Numbered from the stretch's first letter, positions 25,366 through 37,299 are shown. The stretch is DNA of 64,000 nt from Pseudomonas antarctica (GCF_001647715.1 NZ_CP015600.1:5084001-5148000); one strand, 5' to 3'. Program-made: numbers and translations. The notes: generated from the letters alone by a model not told the origin.

Positions 25366-25388
25366 TTGTTCTCACTGGAGGATCTGTA

Positions 25389-26645
25389 ATGACCACGGAA
25401 AAAGTGAAGTACGGCGTACATTCCGAAGCCGGCAAACTGCGTAAAGTCATGGTGTGCTCCCCAGGTTTGGCCCACCAGCGGCTGACCCCCAACAACTGCG
25501 ATGAACTGCTGTTCGATGACGTGCTGTGGGTCGCCCAGGCCAAGCGCGATCATTTCGACTTCGTCACCAAGATGCGCGAGCGGGACATTGATGTGCTGGA
25601 AATGCACAACCTGCTGACCGATATCGTCACCATCCCCGAAGCCCTGGACTGGATCCTGCAACGCAAGATCACCGCGAATACGGTTGGCCTGGGCCTGATC
25701 GATGAAGTCAGCTCCTGGCTGCGCAGCCTGGAGCCGCGCAAAATCAGCGAATTCCTGATTGGTGGCGTGTCGGCCGATGACCTGCCGAGCAGTTTCGGTG
25801 GCAAGACCATCGAGATGTTCCGCGACTTCCTCGGCCACGCAAGCTTCATTCTGCCGCCGCTGCCGAACACGCAGTTCACTCGCGACACTACCTGCTGGAT
25901 CTACGGCGGCGTGACGCTGAACCCGATGTACTGGCCGGCGCGACGCCAGGAAACCCTGCTGGCCTCGGCCATCTACAAATTCCACCCCGAGTTCACTAAC
26001 GCAGACTTCCAGATCTGGTACGGCGACCCCGACCAGGAACACGGTGCCGCCACGCTGGAAGGCGGCGACGTCATGCCAATTGGCAATGGTGTCGTACTGA
26101 TCGGCATGGGCGAACGTTCGTCCCACCAGGCGATTGGCCAACTGGCACGCAACCTGTTCAAGAACAAAGCCGTGGAACGCGTGATCGTTGCCGGCCTGCC
26201 GAAGTCCCGCGCGGCGATGCACCTGGACACCGTGTTCAGCTTCTGCGACCGCGACCTGGTCACCATCTTCCCCGAAGTGGTCAACCAGATCATTCCCTTC
26301 ACCCTGCGCCCTGATGACAGCAAGCCACACGGCATCGATATCCAACGGGAGAAAACCAACTTCCTCGAAACCGTGGCCGCAGCGCTCAACCTCAAGGCGC
26401 TGCGTGTGGTCGAGACCGGCGGCAACAGCTTCGCCGCCGAGCGCGAGCAATGGGATGACGGCAACAACGTGGTGGCGCTGGAGCCTGGCGTGGTGATCGG
26501 TTACGACCGCAACACCTACACCAACACCCTGCTGCGCAAGGCCGGTGTGGAAGTCATCACCATCAGCGCCGGTGAACTCGGCCGCGGCCGTGGCGGCGGC
26601 CACTGCATGACCTGCCCGATCATCCGCGACCCAATCGACTACTAA
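25389..26645 (+). CDS. arcA: Arginine deiminase
   Basis: The 418-residue enzyme has the catalytic cysteine in the C-terminal motif [14 protein letters not shown] (about residue 405), with [13 protein letters not shown] (about 160), [12 protein letters not shown] (about 278, catalytic His/Asp) and [20 protein letters not shown] (about 225), all in family order. It converts L-arginine to L-citrulline and ammonia, first step of the anaerobic ATP-yielding pathway. It begins 23 bp after arcD with a strong GGAGG. Length matches P. aeruginosa ArcA (418). Confidence 0.97.
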   Translation: MTTEKVKYGVHSEAGKLRKVMVCSPGLAHQRLTPNNCDELLFDDVLWVAQAKRDHFDFVTKMRERDIDVLEMHNLLTDIVTIPEALDWILQRKITANTVGLGLIDEVSSWLRSLEPRKISEFLIGGVSADDLPSSFGGKTIEMFRDFLGHASFILPPLPNTQFTRDTTCWIYGGVTLNPMYWPARRQETLLASAIYKFHPEFTNADFQIWYGDPDQEHGAATLEGGDVMPIGNGVVLIGMGERSSHQAIGQLARNLFKNKAVERVIVAGLPKSRAAMHLDTVFSFCDRDLVTIFPEVVNQIIPFTLRPDDSKPHGIDIQREKTNFLETVAAALNLKALRVVETGGNSFAAEREQWDDGNNVVALEPGVVIGYDRNTYTNTLLRKAGVEVITISAGELGRGRGGGHCMTCPIIRDPIDY

Positions 26646-26665
26646 ACCTAACTTTTAACTTATTA

Positions 26666-26810
26666 CGACCCGGCGCTGTGAAAGCGTAGCGAGCGTAGGA
26701 AAGACAAGGAAAAAACAGGCGAGGAAGCGGAGTTTACTGGTTGTAAATGAGCATTCCGAGCCTGTTTTTAACGCAGGATTTCCAAGCGCAGTAGCTTTCA
26801 CAGTGTCGGG
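26666..26810. repeat. Large nested palindrome in the arcA-arcB gap
   Basis: The 145-bp region folds into stacked stems: CTGTGAAAGC (26676-26685) pairs with GCTTTCACAG (26794-26803); AAAAACAGGC (26711-26720) pairs with GCCTGTTTTT (26760-26769); GGAA (26723-26726) pairs with TTCC (26754-26757); TTTAC (26733-26737) pairs with GTAAA (26743-26747) around TGGTT. It lies inside the operon, so it may be an mRNA processing/stability element. It may also be a dispersed extragenic repeat. Confidence 0.8.
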
Positions 26811-26824
26811 GAAGGAGATCCATC

Positions 26825-27835
26825 ATGGCTTTTAATATGCGCAACCGCAGCCTGCTCTCGCTGATGCACCACACCACTCGCGAGCTCAACTACCTGCTGG
26901 ACCTGTCCCGCGACCTCAAGCGCGCCAAATACACTGGCACCGAGCGTCCGCACCTGCAGGGCAAAAACATCGCGCTGATCTTCGAAAAAACCTCGACTCG
27001 CACCCGCTGCGCGTTCGAAGTGGCGGCCCATGACCAGGGCGCCCACGTCACCTATATCGACCCGGTGTCGTCGCAAATCGGCCACAAAGAAAGCATGAAA
27101 GACACTGCCCGCGTATTGGGCCGGATGTTCGACGCCATCGAGTACCGTGGCTTTGAGCAGGAAATCGTCGAAGAGTTGGCCAAGTTCGCCGGCGTGCCGG
27201 TGTTCAACGGCCTCACCGCCGAATTCCACCCGACGCAAATGATCGCCGACACCCTGACCATGCGCGAACACAGCGACAAGCCGCTGCATGACATCAGCTA
27301 CGCCTACCTGGGCGACGCGCGTTACAACATGGGCAATTCGCTGCTGATGATCGGCGCCAAGCTGGGCATGGACGTGCGCATCGGCGCGCCGAAAGCGTTG
27401 TGGCCGCATGAAGATTTCATCAAGCAGTGCCAGGCGTTTGCCGAAGAAAGCGGCGCACGCATCACCATCACCGAAGACCCGAAAGAGGCGGTCAAAGGCG
27501 TCGACTTCATCCACACCGATATCTGGGTGTCGATGGGCGAGCCGGTGGAAGCGTGGGACGAGCGTATCGAGCAACTGCTGCCGTACCAGGTCAACGCCAA
27601 GATGATGAAGGCCTCGGGCAACCCCCGCGTGAAGTTCATGCACTGCCTGCCGGCGTTCCATAACAGCGAAACCAAGGTCGGCAAGGACATCGCTGCGCGC
27701 TACCCAAACCTGGCCAATGGTGTGGAAGTGACCGAGGACGTGTTCGAGTCGCCGGCCAACATCGCGTTTGAGCAAGCGGAAAACCGCATGCACACCATCA
27801 AGGCAATCCTGGTGTCGGCGCTCGCGGATATCTAA
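26825..27835 (+). CDS. arcB: Catabolic ornithine carbamoyltransferase
   Basis: The 336-residue enzyme shows the carbamoyl-phosphate motif [15 protein letters not shown] (about 55), [17 protein letters not shown] (HPxQ motif), and HCLPAFHN (about 272, the ornithine site). In the arginine deiminase pathway it runs in the direction citrulline + phosphate to ornithine + carbamoyl phosphate. Length equals P. aeruginosa ArcB. Start ATG 26825 follows GGGAAGGAGA by 6 bp. It is separated from arcA by the nested palindrome and from arcC by a palindromic repeat. Confidence 0.96.
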   Translation: MAFNMRNRSLLSLMHHTTRELNYLLDLSRDLKRAKYTGTERPHLQGKNIALIFEKTSTRTRCAFEVAAHDQGAHVTYIDPVSSQIGHKESMKDTARVLGRMFDAIEYRGFEQEIVEELAKFAGVPVFNGLTAEFHPTQMIADTLTMREHSDKPLHDISYAYLGDARYNMGNSLLMIGAKLGMDVRIGAPKALWPHEDFIKQCQAFAEESGARITITEDPKEAVKGVDFIHTDIWVSMGEPVEAWDERIEQLLPYQVNAKMMKASGNPRVKFMHCLPAFHNSETKVGKDIAARYPNLANGVEVTEDVFESPANIAFEQAENRMHTIKAILVSALADI

Positions 27836-27859
27836 CCCTCACTGTCGAAACACAGTCGG

Positions 27860-27947
27860 TGTGGGAGCTGGCTTGCCTGCGATGCGGGCACCTCGGTTTC
27901 TCAGGAATACCTGGGTGATGCCATCGCGGGCAAGCCCGGCTCCCACA
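27860..27947. repeat. Extragenic palindromic repeat doublet, copy 5
   Basis: TGTGGGAGCTGGCTTGCCTGCGATGCGGG...ATCGCGGGCAAGCCCGGCTCCCACA, inside the arc operon between arcB and arcC. Copies inside operons tend to lower expression of the downstream gene or stabilise upstream mRNA. Confidence 0.85.
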
Positions 27948-27998
27948 CTGATTGCTCTTCGCTCGGAGACCTCGCTGAATTCTAGAAGGACATTTATT

Positions 27999-28928
27999 AT
28001 GCGTATCGTCGTTGCACTGGGCGGTAACGCCCTGCTCCGCCGTGGTGAACCCATGACCGCGGACAACCAACGCGCCAATATCCGAATCGCCACCGAACAG
28101 ATCGCCAAGATCCACCCCGGCAACGAGCTGGTGATCGCCCACGGCAATGGCCCGCAAGTCGGCCTGCTGTCGTTGCAGGCAGCGGCCTACACCCAGGTTT
28201 CGCCTTACCCGCTGGACGTGCTGGGCGCTGAAACCGAAGGCATGATCGGCTACATCATCGAACAGGAACTGGGCAACCTGCTGGACTTCGAAGTGCCGTT
28301 TGCGACCCTGCTCACCCAAGTGGAAGTGGACCCCAAAGACCCGGCTTTCAAGAACCCCACCAAGCCTATCGGCCCGGTGTACACCAAAGCCGAAGCCGAA
28401 AAGCTCGCTGCCGAAAAAGGCTGGGCCATCGCCCCCGATGGCGATAAATACCGCCGCGTGGTGGCGAGCCCGCGCCCGAAACGCATCTTCGAAATTCGCC
28501 CGATCAAGTGGTTGCTGGAAAAAAGCGCCATCGTGATCTGCGCCGGTGGCGGCGGGATTCCAACGATGTATGGCGAAGACGGCACACTGCGCGGCATTGA
28601 GGCAGTCATCGACAAAGACCTGTGTTCCTCGCTGTTAGCCGCGCAACTGGACGCCGATCTGCTGGTGATCGCCACCGACGTCAACGCGGCCTTTATCGAC
28701 TTCGGCAAGCCAACCCAGAAGGCCATCGCCCAGGCTCACCCCGACGCAATGGAAAAACTCGGCTTCGCCGCCGGCTCCATGGGGCCGAAGGTGCAAGCGG
28801 CGTGTGAGTTCGCCCGCCAGACTGGCAAAACCGCCGTCATCGGTTCACTCTCGGACATCGAAGCCATCGTCCAGGGCAGCGCCGGCACACGCATCAGCAC
28901 GGCCAAACCCGGGATCAGTTACCTGTGA
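27999..28928 (+). CDS. arcC: Carbamate kinase
   Basis: The 309-residue enzyme carries [13 protein letters not shown] (residues 3-15, the phosphate-binding N terminus), [15 protein letters not shown] (about 48), and [29 protein letters not shown], the amino-acid-kinase signature. It transfers phosphate from carbamoyl phosphate to ADP, giving ATP, CO2 and NH3, the energy-yielding end of the arginine deiminase pathway. AGAAGGA precedes ATG 27999 by 9 bp. A DUF5064 gene follows 18 bp after its stop. Length is typical (about 310). Confidence 0.97.
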   Translation: MRIVVALGGNALLRRGEPMTADNQRANIRIATEQIAKIHPGNELVIAHGNGPQVGLLSLQAAAYTQVSPYPLDVLGAETEGMIGYIIEQELGNLLDFEVPFATLLTQVEVDPKDPAFKNPTKPIGPVYTKAEAEKLAAEKGWAIAPDGDKYRRVVASPRPKRIFEIRPIKWLLEKSAIVICAGGGGIPTMYGEDGTLRGIEAVIDKDLCSSLLAAQLDADLLVIATDVNAAFIDFGKPTQKAIAQAHPDAMEKLGFAAGSMGPKVQAACEFARQTGKTAVIGSLSDIEAIVQGSAGTRISTAKPGISYL

Positions 28929-28946
28929 AGTAGAGGAGAAATGCCT

Positions 28947-29309
28947 ATGGCCACCTTTGAACCTGGTCACCTGCACATCGAACGCCACGCGCTCAACAAG
29001 GACGACTACAGCTACAACCTGTGTATCGACTACGAAGTCAGCCAGGATCCAGAGGAAGGCAAGGGAATGCTCTTCAAGATGCACGGCTCGGTGCAAGGCA
29101 AGGAGCTCAAGGAGGAGTTCTTCTTGCCCAAGGATCAATCTTTCGACTTCGCCAGGCACGCAATGAAAATCGCGCAGAACTATGGGATGCCGAAGGTTGC
29201 GACGCTCAATGGCACGATGCATAAACAGTACGATTTGATGTTTGAAGATGTGCGGCATCAGTTGGATGTGAAGGCGGGAGACCCCATCAAGCCGGAACAC
29301 CTGGGGTAA
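28947..29309 (+). CDS. DUF5064-family protein
   Basis: The 120-residue protein (MATFEPGHLHIERHALNKDDYSYNLCIDYE... to PIKPEHLG) matches DUF5064, a Pseudomonas-restricted family of unknown function. It is cytosolic in appearance, with alternating strands and no membrane segment. The second ATG (28947) is preferred since it stands 8 bp after GGAG; the first (28941) is only 3 bp away. It lies 18 bp after arcC and is probably co-transcribed, so it may assist anaerobic arginine use, but that is inference only. Confidence 0.8.
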   Translation: MATFEPGHLHIERHALNKDDYSYNLCIDYEVSQDPEEGKGMLFKMHGSVQGKELKEEFFLPKDQSFDFARHAMKIAQNYGMPKVATLNGTMHKQYDLMFEDVRHQLDVKAGDPIKPEHLG

Positions 29310-29337
29310 CCTGCTTGCACTGACACAACACTCTCAA

Positions 29338-29426
29338 TGTGGGAGCGGGCTTGCTCGCGAATACGGTGTATCAGCCATCTATGTGCCAACTGACACACCG
29401 TATTCGCGAGCAAGCCCGCTCCCACA
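29338..29426. repeat. Extragenic palindromic repeat doublet, copy 6
   Basis: TGTGGGAGCGGGCTTGCTCGCGAATACGG... CCGTATTCGCGAGCAAGCCCGCTCCCACA, nearly perfectly symmetrical over 23 bp arms. End of the arc operon transcript. Confidence 0.9.
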
Positions 29427-29492
29427 TTTTGATCTCCATCAGCGCCAAGGCATACTGGCCACCCTCCGCACTCCAGAATCAAGATCCGCCCC

Positions 29493-31001
29493 ATGCGTAT
29501 CCACGTCAGCTTCATCGACCGCGTCGGCATTACCCAGGAAGTCCTGGCCTTGCTCGGTGGGCGCAATCTCAACCTGGATGCGGTGGAGATGGTGCCGCCC
29601 AACGTCTACATCGACGCGCCGACCCTCAGCGCCGAGGTGCTGGAGGAACTGCGCGACGCGTTGTTCAGCGTGCACGGCGTGCAGGCGGTCACCGTGGTGG
29701 ATATCCTCCCCGGCCAACGCCGCCACCTGCAACTCGATGCCCTGCTGGCCGCTATGACGGACCCGGTGCTGGCCGTGGACAGCGCGGGCAAGATCCTGCT
29801 GGCCAACCCGGCGCTGATCGCCCTGTACGGCCGCGAGCCGGCCGGGGAAAGCATCAGCGAACTGTTCAACGACCCGGCGCTGTTGGACACCTTGCTGGAG
29901 CAAGGCTTTCGCCTGCCTCTGCGCGAGATCAGCGTCAATGGCCAGACCCTGCTGCTCGACGCCACGCCGATCACCGACGCCGGCGCCCTGCTCACCCTGT
30001 ACCCACCCAACCGGATCGGCGAACAGTTGTCGGCGCTGCACCACGACCACGCCGAAGGGTTTGACGCGCTGTTGGGCGAGTCGCCAGCAATTCGCACCCT
30101 GAAGGCGCGTGCGCAACGGGTGGCGGCGTTGGATGCCCCGCTGTTGATCCAGGGCGAAACCGGCACCGGCAAAGAGCTGGTGGCGCGTGCCTGTCATGCC
30201 ATCAGCGCACGCCACAGTGCGCCGTTCCTGGCCCTGAACTGCGCGGCATTGCCGGAAAACCTCGCCGAAAGCGAGCTGTTCGGTTATGCCCCGGGCGCCT
30301 TTACCGGTGCGCAACGAGGTGGCAAACCTGGGCTGATGGAACTGGCCAACCAGGGCACCGTGTTCCTGGATGAAATCGGCGAAATGTCGCCGTACTTGCA
30401 GGCCAAGCTGTTGCGGTTTCTCAATGACGGCAGCTTCCGCCGCGTGGGCGGTGACCGCGAAGTGAAGGTCAATGTGCGCATTCTCAGCGCCACCCACCGC
30501 GACCTGGAAAAGATGGTCAGCGAGGGCACCTTTCGCGAAGACCTGTTCTACCGCCTCAATGTGCTCAACGTCGAAGTCCCGCCGCTGCGTGAACGCGGCC
30601 AGGACATTCTGCTGCTCGCCCGCTACTTCATGCAGCAGGCCTGTGCACAGATCCAGCGCCCCGTGTGCCGTCTGGCACCGGGCACTTACCCGGCGCTGTT
30701 GGGCAACCGCTGGCCGGGCAATGTGCGCCAGTTGCAGAACGTGATCTTCCGCGCCGCCGCCATCTGCGAAAGCAGCCTGGTGGACATCGGCGACCTGGAC
30801 ATCGCCGGCACCTCGGTAGCCCGCCAAAACGACGGCGAGGTCGACAGCCTGGAACAGGCGGTGGAAGACTTCGAGCGTAGCCTGCTGGAAAAGCTCTACG
30901 CCAGCTACCCCTCGACCCGCCAACTGGCGAGCCGCCTGCAAACATCTCATACCGCCATTGCCCATCGGCTGCGCAAATACGGCATTCCCAGCAAGCCCTG
31001 A
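29493..31001 (+). CDS. gcsR: Sigma-54-dependent TyrR-like activator (GcsR-like)
   Basis: The 502-residue protein has an N-terminal ACT domain (MRIHVSFIDRVGITQEVLALL..., about 1-75), a PAS-like domain (about 80-185), an AAA+ domain with Walker A GETGTGKE (about 222), the sigma-54 contact loop GAFTGAQ (about 272), Walker B GTVFLDEIGEM, and a C-terminal HTH (RQLASRLQTSHTAIAHRLRKY). It is the TyrR/PhhR architecture. Its position, one gap upstream of gcvH-gcvP-sdaA-gcvT, is that of P. aeruginosa GcsR, which turns on this operon in response to glycine. The palindromic sites and sigma-54 promoter downstream fit that role. PhhR (phenylalanine) is the alternative but would neighbour phhAB. Confidence 0.88.
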   Translation: MRIHVSFIDRVGITQEVLALLGGRNLNLDAVEMVPPNVYIDAPTLSAEVLEELRDALFSVHGVQAVTVVDILPGQRRHLQLDALLAAMTDPVLAVDSAGKILLANPALIALYGREPAGESISELFNDPALLDTLLEQGFRLPLREISVNGQTLLLDATPITDAGALLTLYPPNRIGEQLSALHHDHAEGFDALLGESPAIRTLKARAQRVAALDAPLLIQGETGTGKELVARACHAISARHSAPFLALNCAALPENLAESELFGYAPGAFTGAQRGGKPGLMELANQGTVFLDEIGEMSPYLQAKLLRFLNDGSFRRVGGDREVKVNVRILSATHRDLEKMVSEGTFREDLFYRLNVLNVEVPPLRERGQDILLLARYFMQQACAQIQRPVCRLAPGTYPALLGNRWPGNVRQLQNVIFRAAAICESSLVDIGDLDIAGTSVARQNDGEVDSLEQAVEDFERSLLEKLYASYPSTRQLASRLQTSHTAIAHRLRKYGIPSKP

Positions 31002-31017
31002 CTGCACTCGATCTAAA

Positions 31018-31104
31018 TGTGGGAGCTGGCTTGCCTGCGATCGCATCACCTCGGTTCAGCTGACAGACCGAGTTGCCTGCATCGCAGGCAAGCCAGCTCC
31101 CACA
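31018..31104. repeat. Extragenic palindromic repeat doublet, copy 7
   Basis: TGTGGGAGCTGGCTTGCCTGCGATCGCA...ATCGCAGGCAAGCCAGCTCCCACA, after gcsR and 40 bp before the activator sites. Confidence 0.9.
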
Positions 31105-31144
31105 GGGGACTGCATTGCGAATTTGGTCTGAGAACGACATCCGC

Positions 31145-31262
31145 TGTACTGAAAGCGCTACAGCGTAACGATATCGATACAACCCTGTTTTTTGCGCGCC
31201 ATGCAAGGCTTTGATCCACATAGGCTTTTTTTCGCTCGCCCAGCTGTAGCGAAATCGCTACA
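31145..31262 (+). promoter_or_regulatory. Three 18-bp palindromic sites (candidate GcsR/TyrR-type binding sites)
   Basis: Site A TGTACTG-AAAG-CGCTACA (31145-31162), site B CGTAACG-ATAT-CGATACA (31164-31181) one base later, and site C TGTAGCG-AAAT-CGCTACA (31245-31262, a perfect palindrome) share the TGTAnCG-N4-CGnTACA layout. The P. aeruginosa GcsR site is close to TGTAACG-N4-CGTTCCG. Sites A and C are exactly 100 bp apart; C lies about 65 bp upstream of the sigma-54 promoter. Confidence 0.65.
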
Positions 31263-31325
31263 GCCAGAACGCATAACCTCATAACCAATCTAATTAACTA
31301 GTTGATTTATAACGATTTAATGAGA

Positions 31326-31342
31326 TTGGCCGCGATATTGCT
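31326..31342 (+). promoter_or_regulatory. Sigma-54 promoter for gcvH-gcvP-sdaA-gcvT
   Basis: TTGGCCGCGATATTGCT carries the invariant GG (31328-31329) and GC (31340-31341) with the required 10-bp spacing, consensus TGGCAC-N5-TTGC(A/T). Predicted start is near 31353, 50 bp before gcvH. Confidence 0.75.
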
Positions 31343-31402
31343 AAGCAACTCCCCATTATTCCAATCCCGTCCACCAGACGAATCTGGCCCTGAGGAGTTT
31401 CC

Positions 31403-31786
31403 ATGAGCGAGTTGCGTTTCACTGAAGATCACGAATGGCTGCGCGCCGAAGCCGATGGCAGCGTCACCGTGGGTATCACCGCTTTCGCGCAGAACGCGTT
31501 GGGTGATGTGGTTTTCGTGCAACTGCCGGAGTTGCAGTCCTACGAGAAGGGCGCAGAAGCCTCCACCGTTGAATCGGTCAAGGCCGCGAGTGGCGTCTAC
31601 ATGCCGCTGGACGGCGAAGTCCTCGTAGTCAACGATCAACTCGATGGCAGCCCCGAGCTGGTCAACGAAGACCCGATGGGCGAAGGTTGGTTCTTCCGCT
31701 TTAAACCCGCCGATGCCGATGCAGTGGCTAAGCTGTTGGATCAGGATGCGTACGACCGCCTGATCAAAGCCAACGCTGAAGCCTGA
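31403..31786 (+). CDS. gcvH: Glycine cleavage system H protein
   Basis: The 127-residue lipoyl carrier opens [25 protein letters not shown] and has the lipoyl lysine (about K60) in [20 protein letters not shown]. It shuttles the aminomethyl group from GcvP to GcvT. It is the first gene of the GcsR-type operon; GAGGAG (31392-31397) precedes the ATG by 5 bp. Pseudomonads usually hold two gcv clusters; this one is the 'gcvH2' type by gene order (gcvH-gcvP-sdaA-gcvT). Confidence 0.96.
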   Translation: MSELRFTEDHEWLRAEADGSVTVGITAFAQNALGDVVFVQLPELQSYEKGAEASTVESVKAASGVYMPLDGEVLVVNDQLDGSPELVNEDPMGEGWFFRFKPADADAVAKLLDQDAYDRLIKANAEA

Positions 31787-31796
31787 GGAGCGCGCC

Positions 31797-34637
31797 ATGA
31801 CTATCAACTTGAGCACCGCCAACGAATTCATCGCCCGTCATATCGGCCCGCGCCAGGAAGACGAGCAGCACATGCTTGCCAGCCTGGGCTTTGACTCCCT
31901 GGAAGCCCTGAGCGCCAGCGTGATCCCGGAAAGCATCAAGGGCACCAGCGTGCTCGGCCTGGAAGACGGCCTGAGCGAAGCCGAGGCCCTGGCCAAGATC
32001 AAGGCCATCGCCGGCAAGAACCAACTGTTCAAGACTTACATCGGCCAGGGCTACTACAACTGCCACACGCCGTCGCCGATCCTGCGTAACCTGCTGGAAA
32101 ACCCGGCCTGGTACACCGCCTACACCCCGTACCAGCCAGAGATTTCCCAAGGCCGCCTGGAATCGCTGCTGAACTTCCAGACCCTGATCAGCGACCTCAC
32201 CGGCCTGCCGATCGCCAACGCCTCCCTGCTCGACGAAGCCACCGCCGCCGCCGAAGCCATGACCTTCTGCAAGCGCCTGAGCAAGAACAAAGGCAGCAAC
32301 GCGTTCTTCGCCTCCGTGCACAGCCACCCACAAACCCTCGACGTACTGCGCACCCGTGCCGAGCCGCTGGGCATCGACGTGGTGGTGGGCGATGAGCGCG
32401 AACTGACCGACGTCAGCCCGTTCTTCGGCGCCCTGCTGCAATACCCGGCCAGCAACGGTGACGTGTTTGATTACCGCGAGCTGACCGAACGCTTCCACGC
32501 CGCCAACGCGCTGGTCGCCGTGGCTGCCGACCTGCTGGCCCTGACCCTGCTGACTCCGCCGGGTGAGTTCGGCGCCGATGTGGCCATCGGCAGCGCGCAA
32601 CGCTTCGGCGTGCCGCTGGGCTTTGGTGGCCCGCACGCGGCCTACTTCTCCACCAAGGATGCGTTCAAGCGCGACATGCCGGGCCGTCTGGTCGGTGTGT
32701 CCGTCGACCGTTTCGGCAAGCCGGCCCTGCGCCTGGCCATGCAGACTCGCGAGCAACATATCCGCCGCGAGAAAGCCACCAGCAACATCTGCACCGCCCA
32801 GGTATTGCTGGCCAACATCGCCAGCATGTACGCCGTATACCACGGCCCTAAAGGCCTGACCCAGATCGCCCAGCGCATTCACCAGCTGACTGCGATCCTG
32901 GCCAAAGGCTTGACCGCCCTGGGCTTGAAGGTCGAGCAGGAACACTTCTTCGACACCCTGACCCTCAACACTGGCGCCCACACGGCCGCCCTGCACGACA
33001 AGGCCCGCGCCCAGCGCATCAACCTGCGTGTGGTCGATGCTCAGCGTCTGGGCCTGTCGGTCGACGAAACCACCACCCAGGCCGATATCGAAACCCTGTG
33101 GACCCTCTTTGCCGACGGCAAAACACTGCCGGACTTCAATGCCAAGGTCGACAGCACCCTGCCGGCCGCGCTGCTGCGCCAATCGCCGATCCTCAGCCAC
33201 CCGGTGTTCAACCGTTATCACTCGGAAACCGAGCTGATGCGCTACCTGCGCAAGCTGGCCGACAAGGACCTGGCACTGGACCGCACCATGATCCCGCTGG
33301 GCTCGTGCACCATGAAGCTCAACGCCGCCAGCGAAATGATTCCGGTGACCTGGGCCGAGTTCGGTGCCCTGCACCCGTTCGCCCCGGCCGAGCAAAGCGC
33401 CGGCTACCTGCAACTGACGTCCGAGCTGGAAGCCATGCTCTGCGCAGCCACCGGTTATGACGCAATCTCGCTGCAACCGAACGCCGGTTCCCAGGGCGAG
33501 TACGCCGGCCTTTTGGCCATCCGTGCCTACCACCAGAGCCGTGGCGAAGAACGCCGTGACATCTGCCTGATCCCATCGTCGGCCCACGGCACCAACCCCG
33601 CTACCGCCAACATGGCCGGCATGCGCGTGGTCGTGACCGCGTGCGACGCACGTGGCAACGTGGACATCGAAGACCTGCGCGCCAAGGCCATCGAGCACCG
33701 CGAACACCTCGCCGCACTGATGATCACCTACCCGTCCACCCACGGCGTGTTCGAAGAAGGCATCCGCGAAATCTGCGGCGTCATTCACGACAACGGTGGC
33801 CAGGTGTACATCGACGGCGCCAACATGAACGCGATGGTCGGCCTGTGCGCACCGGGCAAGTTCGGCGGCGACGTGTCCCACCTGAACCTGCACAAGACCT
33901 TCTGCATTCCCCACGGCGGTGGCGGCCCGGGTGTTGGCCCGATTGGCGTCAAATCCCACCTCACGCCATTCCTGCCCGGCCACGCGGCCATGGAACGCAA
34001 GGAAGGCGCGGTGTGCGCGGCGCCATTCGGCAGCGCGAGCATCCTGCCGATCACCTGGATGTACATCAGCATGATGGGCGGTGCGGGCCTCAAGCGTGCT
34101 TCGCAGCTGGCGATCCTGAATGCCAACTACATTTCTCGTCGCCTCGAAGAGCACTACCCAGTGCTGTACACCGGCAGCAACGGCCTGGTGGCGCACGAGT
34201 GCATCCTGGACCTGCGCCCATTGAAAGACAGCAGCGGCATCAGCGTGGACGACGTGGCCAAGCGCCTGATCGACTTCGGCTTCCATGCGCCGACCATGTC
34301 GTTCCCGGTAGCGGGCACGCTGATGATCGAGCCGACCGAAAGCGAATCCAAGGAAGAGCTGGACCGCTTCTGTGACGCGATGATTGCCATCCGCGAGGAA
34401 ATTCGCGCGGTGGAAAACGGCACCCTGGACAAGGAAGACAACCCACTGAAAAACGCCCCGCACACGGCGGCCGAACTGGTGGGCGAATGGAGCCACCCGT
34501 ACAGCCGTGAACAAGCGGTGTACCCGGTTGCGTCGTTGATCGAAGGCAAGTACTGGCCGCCGGTTGGCCGGGTCGACAACGTGTTTGGCGATCGCAACCT
34601 GGTGTGTGCGTGCCCGTCGATCGAGCTTTACGCGTAA
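31797..34637 (+). CDS. gcvP: Glycine dehydrogenase (aminomethyl-transferring), P protein
   Basis: The 946-residue fused P protein holds an N-terminal half ([59 protein letters not shown]) and a C-terminal half with the PLP lysine in [18 protein letters not shown] (about residue 700). It decarboxylates glycine and passes the aminomethyl to GcvH. Length matches one-piece bacterial P proteins (about 950). Start ATG 31797 follows GAGGAGCGCGCC by 6 bp, 10 bp after gcvH. The whole frame has a coherent antisense open frame, which is a GC-bias shadow. Confidence 0.97.
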   Translation: MTINLSTANEFIARHIGPRQEDEQHMLASLGFDSLEALSASVIPESIKGTSVLGLEDGLSEAEALAKIKAIAGKNQLFKTYIGQGYYNCHTPSPILRNLLENPAWYTAYTPYQPEISQGRLESLLNFQTLISDLTGLPIANASLLDEATAAAEAMTFCKRLSKNKGSNAFFASVHSHPQTLDVLRTRAEPLGIDVVVGDERELTDVSPFFGALLQYPASNGDVFDYRELTERFHAANALVAVAADLLALTLLTPPGEFGADVAIGSAQRFGVPLGFGGPHAAYFSTKDAFKRDMPGRLVGVSVDRFGKPALRLAMQTREQHIRREKATSNICTAQVLLANIASMYAVYHGPKGLTQIAQRIHQLTAILAKGLTALGLKVEQEHFFDTLTLNTGAHTAALHDKARAQRINLRVVDAQRLGLSVDETTTQADIETLWTLFADGKTLPDFNAKVDSTLPAALLRQSPILSHPVFNRYHSETELMRYLRKLADKDLALDRTMIPLGSCTMKLNAASEMIPVTWAEFGALHPFAPAEQSAGYLQLTSELEAMLCAATGYDAISLQPNAGSQGEYAGLLAIRAYHQSRGEERRDICLIPSSAHGTNPATANMAGMRVVVTACDARGNVDIEDLRAKAIEHREHLAALMITYPSTHGVFEEGIREICGVIHDNGGQVYIDGANMNAMVGLCAPGKFGGDVSHLNLHKTFCIPHGGGGPGVGPIGVKSHLTPFLPGHAAMERKEGAVCAAPFGSASILPITWMYISMMGGAGLKRASQLAILNANYISRRLEEHYPVLYTGSNGLVAHECILDLRPLKDSSGISVDDVAKRLIDFGFHAPTMSFPVAGTLMIEPTESESKEELDRFCDAMIAIREEIRAVENGTLDKEDNPLKNAPHTAAELVGEWSHPYSREQAVYPVASLIEGKYWPPVGRVDNVFGDRNLVCACPSIELYA

Positions 34638-34652
34638 AGCAGTCATAAAAAA

Positions 34653-34730
34653 GCAGCCATAAGCTGCAAGCTTCAAGCGGCAAGTTAAGAGCCGAGTGGC
34701 TCATTCTTGCGGCTTGCGGCTTGCCGCTGC
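34653..34730. repeat. Inverted-repeat element between gcvP and sdaA
   Basis: AGCGGCAAG (34676-34684) pairs with CTTGCCGCT (34720-34728), enclosing GAGCC-GAGT-GGCTC (34689-34702). The flanks are made of AAGCTGCAAGCTTCAAG / CTTGCGGCTTGCGG units. This GCTTGCAG-type repeat is common in Pseudomonas intergenic DNA. It sits where the P. aeruginosa operon has glyA2. Confidence 0.7.
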
Positions 34731-34758
34731 CCCTATAACAAGAAACCGGAGAACAACA

Positions 34759-36135
<1,377 letters not shown>

Positions 36136-36174
36136 CGCCTACAAGCGCGTCCGCACGTTTTTCAGGAGCTGAAC

Positions 36175-37299
36175 ATGTCCACCGAAACCCTGTTAAAAAC
36201 CCCATTGCACGCCCTGCACCTCGAACTGGGCGCGCGCATGGTGCCCTTCGCCGGCTACGACATGCCGGTGCAATACCCGCTGGGCGTGATGAAAGAACAC
36301 CTGCATACCCGTGAACACGCCGGGTTGTTCGACGTGTCCCACATGGGCCAAATCCGCCTGACCGGCGCCAATGCCGCCAAAGCCCTCGAAACGCTGGTGC
36401 CCGTCGACATCATCGACCTGCCGGTCGGCATGCAGCGCTATGCCATGTTCACCAACGACCAGGGCGGCATTCTCGACGACCTGATGGTGGCCAACCTGGG
36501 TAACGACGAACTGTTCCTGGTGGTCAACGCCGCCTGCAAGGACCAGGACCTGGCGCACCTGCGCAAACATATCGGCGACCAGTGCACCATTGAGCCGCTG
36601 TTCGAAGAGCGCGCCTTGCTGGCCCTGCAAGGCCCGGCGGCCGTGAAGGTCCTGGCGCGCCTGGCCCCTGAAGTGACCAAGATGACGTTCATGCAGTTCG
36701 CCAGCCTGCGCCTGTTGGGTGTGGACTGCTACGTCAGCCGCTCCGGTTACACGGGCGAAGACGGTTTTGAAATCTCGGTGCCGGCCGCCAACGCCGAAAG
36801 CCTTGCGCGCAGCCTGCTGGCCGAAGCCGAAGTGCAAGCCATCGGCCTGGGCGCCCGCGACTCGCTGCGCCTGGAAGCGGGCCTGTGCCTGTACGGCCAC
36901 GACATGAACACCGAGACCACCCCCATCGAAGCCAGCCTGCTGTGGGCGATCTCCAAGGCCCGCCGTGCCGACGGCGCACGTGCCGGTGGTTTCCCGGGTG
37001 CCGAGCGCATTTTCAGCCAACAGCAAGCCGGTGTGAGCCGCAAGCGTGTCGGCCTGCTGCCACAGGAACGCACACCCGTGCGTGAGGGCGCCGAAATCGT
37101 CGATGAACACGGCACCGTGATCGGCAGCGTGTGCAGCGGTGGCTTCGGCCCGACGTTGGGCGGCCCGCTTGCCATGGGTTACCTGGACAGTGCGTTTATT
37201 GCACTCGACACCGAAGTGTCTGCGTTGGTACGTGGGAAAAAGGTGCCACTGCGTGTAAGTAAAATGCCATTTGTACCGCAGCGTTACTATCGTGGCTGA
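36175..37299 (+). CDS. gcvT: Glycine cleavage system T protein (aminomethyltransferase)
   Basis: The 374-residue enzyme includes [47 protein letters not shown] (N-terminal folate-binding module), [16 protein letters not shown] and [18 protein letters not shown], then a GcvT C-terminal barrel ([11 protein letters not shown]...). It transfers the methylene to tetrahydrofolate and releases ammonia. It is the last gene of the operon, 40 bp after sdaA with CAGGAGC before the ATG. A perfect 12-bp inverted repeat follows it by 21 bp. Confidence 0.96.
   Translation: MSTETLLKTPLHALHLELGARMVPFAGYDMPVQYPLGVMKEHLHTREHAGLFDVSHMGQIRLTGANAAKALETLVPVDIIDLPVGMQRYAMFTNDQGGILDDLMVANLGNDELFLVVNAACKDQDLAHLRKHIGDQCTIEPLFEERALLALQGPAAVKVLARLAPEVTKMTFMQFASLRLLGVDCYVSRSGYTGEDGFEISVPAANAESLARSLLAEAEVQAIGLGARDSLRLEAGLCLYGHDMNTETTPIEASLLWAISKARRADGARAGGFPGAERIFSQQQAGVSRKRVGLLPQERTPVREGAEIVDEHGTVIGSVCSGGFGPTLGGPLAMGYLDSAFIALDTEVSALVRGKKVPLRVSKMPFVPQRYYRG

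Noticed and set aside
31764..34676. A 970-codon open frame antisense to gcvP
   Set aside because: It mirrors the GC-rich third codon positions of gcvP and its product is low-complexity His/Gln/Val-rich; no ribosome site.
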